Source of the DNA: Chara braunii
Lineage: Eukaryota > Streptophyta > Charophyceae > Charales > Characeae
Length of the DNA: 20,071 nucleotides
Direction: 5' to 3'
NCBI GenBank assembly: GCA_003427395.1
Contig: BFEA01000041.1
Coordinates: 2,412,671-2,432,741 of the forward strand
This document shows, piece after piece, positions 17,061 through 20,071 of the stretch (its first letter is position 1; every line of letters starts with the position of its first letter). The notes under the pieces are model-generated. The model was not told where the DNA came from. It worked only from the letters and a program-made list of their open reading frames with translations, and ran no database searches. The position numbers and the translations under genes are program-made.

Positions 17061-17302
17061 AGGAAAGGTCGAGCATGTAATCATCCATTATCATTGCATT
17101 CCAAGCGCGAACCCAAATCACTGAGTGAAACGAAATCGCTCTCAATCAGGTATGAAACCTGTAACCTGCTGATCATAGAAGAAGAAGAAAGGTAGAGCAT
17201 GTACTCATCCATTATCACTGCATTCCAAGTGCCAACCCAAATGGATGAATTAAAAGAAATCGCTGCGTCCATGAATAGAGCCTGCAACCTGCTGATCATA
17301 AA
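17061..17302 (+). repeat. 124-bp tandem duplication next to the GAA array
   Basis: GAGCATGTA-TCATCCATTATCA, then TGCATTCCAAG and AACCTGCTGATCATA occur in both units (starting 17071 and 17195). Unit 2 is itself preceded by GAAGAAGAAGAAAGG, equivalent to the end of the large array before unit 1, so each unit includes a GAA tract. Confidence 0.85.
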
Positions 17303-17425
17303 CCAGAACACCTACCACCAGGCAAAAGTGAAATGTGGAGGCGTGGAATCATCCCCAAAAGGCAGCTCTTCATAGTTTGGAAATAAAGGGAGTGATGAGA
17401 AACACAGGAAAAGCTCTGGGTCTGC

Positions 17426-17486
17426 TGGGTGAATAACATAATATGTGCAATGAAGATTGTGGCATTAACTCCAAGTCTGCTTGTGC
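17426..17486 (+). repeat. Intronic repeat, unit 2
   Basis: It pairs with 16682-16770 (shared GAATAACATAATATGTG and AGTCTGCTTGTG). Confidence 0.8.
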
Positions 17487-17489
17487 TTT

Positions 17490-18079
17490 TTGTTGTACAG
17501 TGTTTTCCGAAGCTTGCGGAAAGTAAATTCATCAAAATGCATCCTTGATTATTCCAATTCTTCGAGAAACTGTATACGTCTCAGTATTTACCAAAGTGTA
17601 AATTGGTGGAATACTTTCAATTAGTAGAGAGGTAGGAAAACATGAACCGTGTCCATAATCATGGTCGTGTTCAACAAGAGGATAACTGTTTTTTTTTTTC
17701 TTTTTTTTTAATAGTGGGAAAGGAAAAAGAAAGATCATTAACATTCTTAAGAGTGAAAATAGCGGGCTTAAGCCACGACTACCTCCGAGCCTCTATTGCC
17801 GAGCTGGAGCAGAACTTTGTGCCAAGCTTTGTCGAAGCGCCAGCTTGGAGAGTAGTGCAGCAACGCCCATAGGTTACATTCACAACTAGCCTTCCACTCT
17901 GAAAGGTAGTAGAGGTTTACGAAAAAGGGAAGAAGGGAAAACAGCTCAAAACACGGAAAAAAAAAACAAAAATGACAAAAAAAAAAGAACGAGGTGGAAG
18001 GTGCAAAAAGCGGTCCCCATGTTTTTTTAACTCTCTCTCTTTTTTTTTTTTTTTAATAAAGAAAAGGAACCATTCCATT
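17490..18079. other. Non-coding, homopolymer-rich stretch
   Basis: It contains T and A runs near 17690-17710, 17956-17986 and 18039-18054, and the 16-base string shared with 3163-3178. No recognisable gene is present. Confidence 0.5.
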
Positions 18080-18116
18080 ATTGGTCGGAAAATGGGTCCG
18101 GCGTCCCTTACATTTG
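18080..18116 (+). repeat. Family H dispersed repeat, fragment (copy 4)
   Basis: TCGGAAAATGGGTCCGGCGT and CCCTTACAT resemble the CTGGAAA...GGGTCCAGCGTCCC part of copies 1 and 2. It lies about 120 bases before copy 2. Confidence 0.5.
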
Positions 18117-18202
18117 TGCCACAGCCATGCGAAGCTGAGCAACGCACTCCCGCCCAAGCCCTTTTTTTTTTCCCTTTTTTTTAAACACGCCCCCACCAGT
18201 TT

Positions 18203-18232
18203 TAGTGGTGCTGATAAGAGCAGACACCACTA
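18203..18232 (+). repeat. Family H hairpin, copy 2
   Basis: TAGTGGTG-CTG pairs with CAG-A-CACCACTA around the loop ATAAGAG. It carries a G-C pair where copy 1 has C-G. Confidence 0.7.
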
Positions 18233-18372
18233 GCACCTGGGGAGATGCTCCATCTATTGGTGGGGAGCATCACCTGCTGGAAAACGGGTCCAGCGTCCCA
18301 TATACAGACTGAATTTGAAGTATATCAGACAAAACACAATTGTGGGAGATTCCTGCCAGCATTGATTACCCT
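18203..18372 (+). repeat. Family H dispersed repeat, copy 2 (left part)
   Basis: It matches 380-591 in the same order (hairpin, TCTATTGGTGGGGAGC, GGGTCCAGCGTCCC, CCTGCCAGCATTGATT). The continuation seen in copy 1 (GGGATTGACTGAGCAGG) is found only at 19011-19027, beyond an inverted-ended segment. Confidence 0.75.
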
Positions 18373-18380
18373 GGGATCCA

Positions 18381-19008
18381 GGAGCATGGTCCCATTAGCA
18401 GTCGGATAGGAGTGTGGCCTATCCAATGTGACACTGAGTGGCAGCGGGCTGACGGGTTCATTACAAATTTCTGGGCTGACAAAACATGAGAAAGGCAAAA
18501 AATAAAAAAAGACCTGCCACCGGAAATCATGGCAGAGTGCTTCCCAGCCATCAGATCACAGATGATCTGATGGTGGTGGTTGCAACAACAGTGAACAAGC
18601 AACTGCCACTTTTTTTTCTGGAATAAACTCGACTTCTGTCAGCAGTGATCCTGACACCCTCCATATACTCCGTGACTGAAGGAGGGTTCCACCCAATGAG
18701 ATAATTGCACAACAGCAAGTAAAATACTGAAAATCTTCTATCCAGTGGGCCTACGGCCGACCCCACCCTCTTTTGGGGTTGGCCACACCCCCAACCGATT
18801 GAAAAGATTCTGGCGGGAAGCTTTCTTTGCACGGGCATGCCCAGTGTTAAGGAGAGGAGGAGGGGAACAAAGATCTCCTTACGTTTTCGGGTAGTACACG
18901 TAAAATACTGACCTTGGGATCACCAGTACTGCATGGCAGGATTTGGGTCACTCAACTGTCCCACAAACTCGTTTCTATCCTATCCCGTTGCTAATGGGAC
19001 CATGCTCC
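18381..19008. mobile_element. 628-bp segment with 31-bp imperfect inverted ends
   Basis: The left arm (18381-18411) and the reverse complement of the right arm (18978-19008) match at 28 of 31 positions: GGAGCATGGTCCCATTAGCA, three differences, then GGATAGGA. It separates two parts of family H that are adjacent in copy 1, as an inserted element would. It contains a 9-bp perfect hairpin (18549-18572) and no credible coding stretch. A deletion in copy 1 is the alternative reading. No clean target-site duplication is seen. Confidence 0.55.
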
Positions 19009-19080
19009 AGGGGATTGACTGAGCAGGATGTTGGGAAGGGGGGAACCTTTTCACCCTGGACCCGGCGCCAGATACCTACT
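19009..19080 (+). repeat. Family H dispersed repeat, copy 2 (right part)
   Basis: CAGGGGATTGACTGAGCAGG (19009-19028), then TTTTCACCCT and GGCGCCAGATA, correspond to 598-618 and about 715-749 in copy 1. A third resemblance to the last part (CTCTTCACC...GGTGCCAGATA) lies at 19876-19909. Confidence 0.6.
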
Positions 19081-19087
19081 GCTACAC

Positions 19088-19699
19088 ACTACCTTCTTAA
19101 CCCGAAAAAAACGTACGTACCTTGTATACGAATACAACGTACGGGGTACGTTGTATTCGAATACAACGTACGTACATTATAGAACGAGTTTTAGGGTACA
19201 ACTTTTCAGAAGGTTGTAGTACCGCCATTGTTTTTATTTTTATCTCAAATTTGGTTAGGAATTTCGCCAAGACCCTCAGGCAAAAGTTGTTTGCATTGCA
19301 ATGTTGTACAACAACAACATACTCTTTTTTCGGATTTTTTACTGAAGTTTTTTTTTCATCGAAATTCTGAAAAAATCAGTAAAAAACATTTTCATCCTCG
19401 TTTTTATTTTTTATCTCGAATTTTCTCATGAATTTCGATAAGACCCTCAGGCAAACGTTGTTTGTATTGCATTGTTGTATAACATTTTTTTTTTTCCGGA
19501 TTTTTTTAATAATGTTTTAAAAATCAAAGTTCCAAAAATTTGAATACAACATACATACCTTGTATTCGAATACAACGTACGTACGTTATATTCGAATGTA
19601 CGGTCTATTCGGGGAAAAACAAGCAATTTCTGAAAACCCGATTTCCGATGGTAATTCGAATAGAACGTACGTACGTTTTTTTCGGGTTAAGAAGGTAGT
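19088..19699. mobile_element. 612-bp element with perfect 33-bp inverted ends and ACGTACGT palindromes
   Basis: 19088-19120 and 19667-19699 are exact reverse complements; the ends begin ACTACCTTCTTAACCCG and close with ACGTACGTAC. The interior has a 26-bp perfect palindrome centred on TTCGAA (19146-19171), related TTCGAATACAACGTACG strings near 19565-19580, two tandem family-G units of about 171 bp, and an 11-bp hairpin TTTTTTACTGA/TCAGTAAAAAA (19335-19386). No coding stretch is credible. It fits a non-autonomous foldback/MITE-like DNA element. No target-site duplication is apparent, and I cannot name its family. Confidence 0.75.
19226..19485 (+). repeat. Family G tandem units inside the 612-bp element
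   Basis: Units at about 19226-19320 and 19398-19485 (period about 171) share TTTTTAT-TTTTATCTC, GAATTTCG, AGACCCTCAGGCAAA and GTTGTTTG-ATTGCA-TGTTGTA. The same sequence flanks the central LINE (5613-5687 and 13995-14032). Confidence 0.75.
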
Positions 19700-20071
19700 T
19701 CCTCCCTCCCACCACCAGCCCCAAACCCAACTGTGAATTCCCTTTTTTGAGCTTGAAATACTGTGCTGACTGCTGTCAGCCCTTTTTTGCACTTGTATCT
19801 ACTGTTTGGGTATTATCACTGAGATAGACCTCCTTTCCTCTGGCCACTCCTTCCACCGTTAACCGCCCTCGCACCTCTTCACCTTCCTTGTGGTGCCAGA
19901 TATTGACTGTCAAGCTAGTGCCGAGTAACTTGTGTCATAAAAGTCATAAAAGTGGCTGGGTGGGTGGGGAAGGGATAACATCCGCTAGCCTCCTAAACTT
20001 CTCTTTCTCTCTCCTTGAGTTCATCCATCCTTCCCATACCACTGCATTTCTACGAGACAGTTTGATGTTGG
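19700..20071. other. Unassigned stretch at the window end
   Basis: No gene is visible. It includes TGCTGACTGCTGTCAGC (a short inverted repeat), the third GGTGCCAGATA-type string, and a duplicated GTCATAAAA (19935-19952). Confidence 0.4.

Noticed and set aside
16700-17084. Long open frames of poly-Arg or poly-Phe/Leu
   Set aside because: They are translations of the GAA array and its complement, not genes.
3163-17836. Shared GCCAAGCTTTGTCGAA at 3163-3178 and 17821-17836 as a repeat family
   Set aside because: Only a few more bases match; not enough to define a repeat, so it is noted only in passing.

Overview
The window looks like nuclear DNA from a streptophyte (a land plant or charophyte alga, perhaps a large, repeat-rich genome such as Chara; the species is a guess). 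The evidence is one intron-bounded exon of a SWEET/MtN3 sugar transporter (16516-16635) and L1-type LINEs whose ORF2 ends in the plant-style zinc-binding domain. Long homopolymers, an 853-base run of N (14219-15071) and the lack of any operon-like layout also fit a draft eukaryotic assembly. Apart from the SWEET exon I see no intact host gene; most of the window is nested transposable elements.

Left part (1-5590): copies of a dispersed repeat that I call family H lie at 370-620 (+) and 3440-3502 (-). Between them is a 5'-truncated, decayed LINE ORF2 on the minus strand (about 1094-2420). The rest of 2421-5590 has weak coding-like open stretches, a perfect hairpin (4001-4040), a 26-bp duplication and homopolymers.

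Centre (5688-13991): a nearly full-length L1-like LINE on the plus strand. It has a roughly 2-kb 5' region built of four separately duplicated modules, ORF1 (7671-8957, probably once longer, to 9420), a broken ORF2 (9428-13706; endonuclease, reverse transcriptase, zinc-binding C-terminus), a 3' UTR and a poly(A) tail. Its ends can be placed because it appears to sit inside a copy of a second repeat, family G, and is flanked by an 8-bp direct repeat, AAACGTTG. ORF2 carries four in-frame stops and two frameshifts, so the copy is dead.

Right part (14000-20071): a CCGGAC-rich block, the assembly gap, a 123-bp MITE-like element (15519-15641), the SWEET exon with its downstream intron (holding a duplicated segment, a long GAA array and a 124-bp tandem repeat), and then another family-H region. 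That region is interrupted by a 628-bp segment with inverted ends (18381-19008) and followed by a 612-bp element with perfect 33-bp inverted ends and many ACGTACGT motifs (19088-19699). This last element holds two tandem copies of family G, the repeat that received the LINE.

The best candidates for something undescribed are the 612-bp element, the modular LINE 5' region, and a hairpin in family H whose paired bases differ in a compensating way between two copies.
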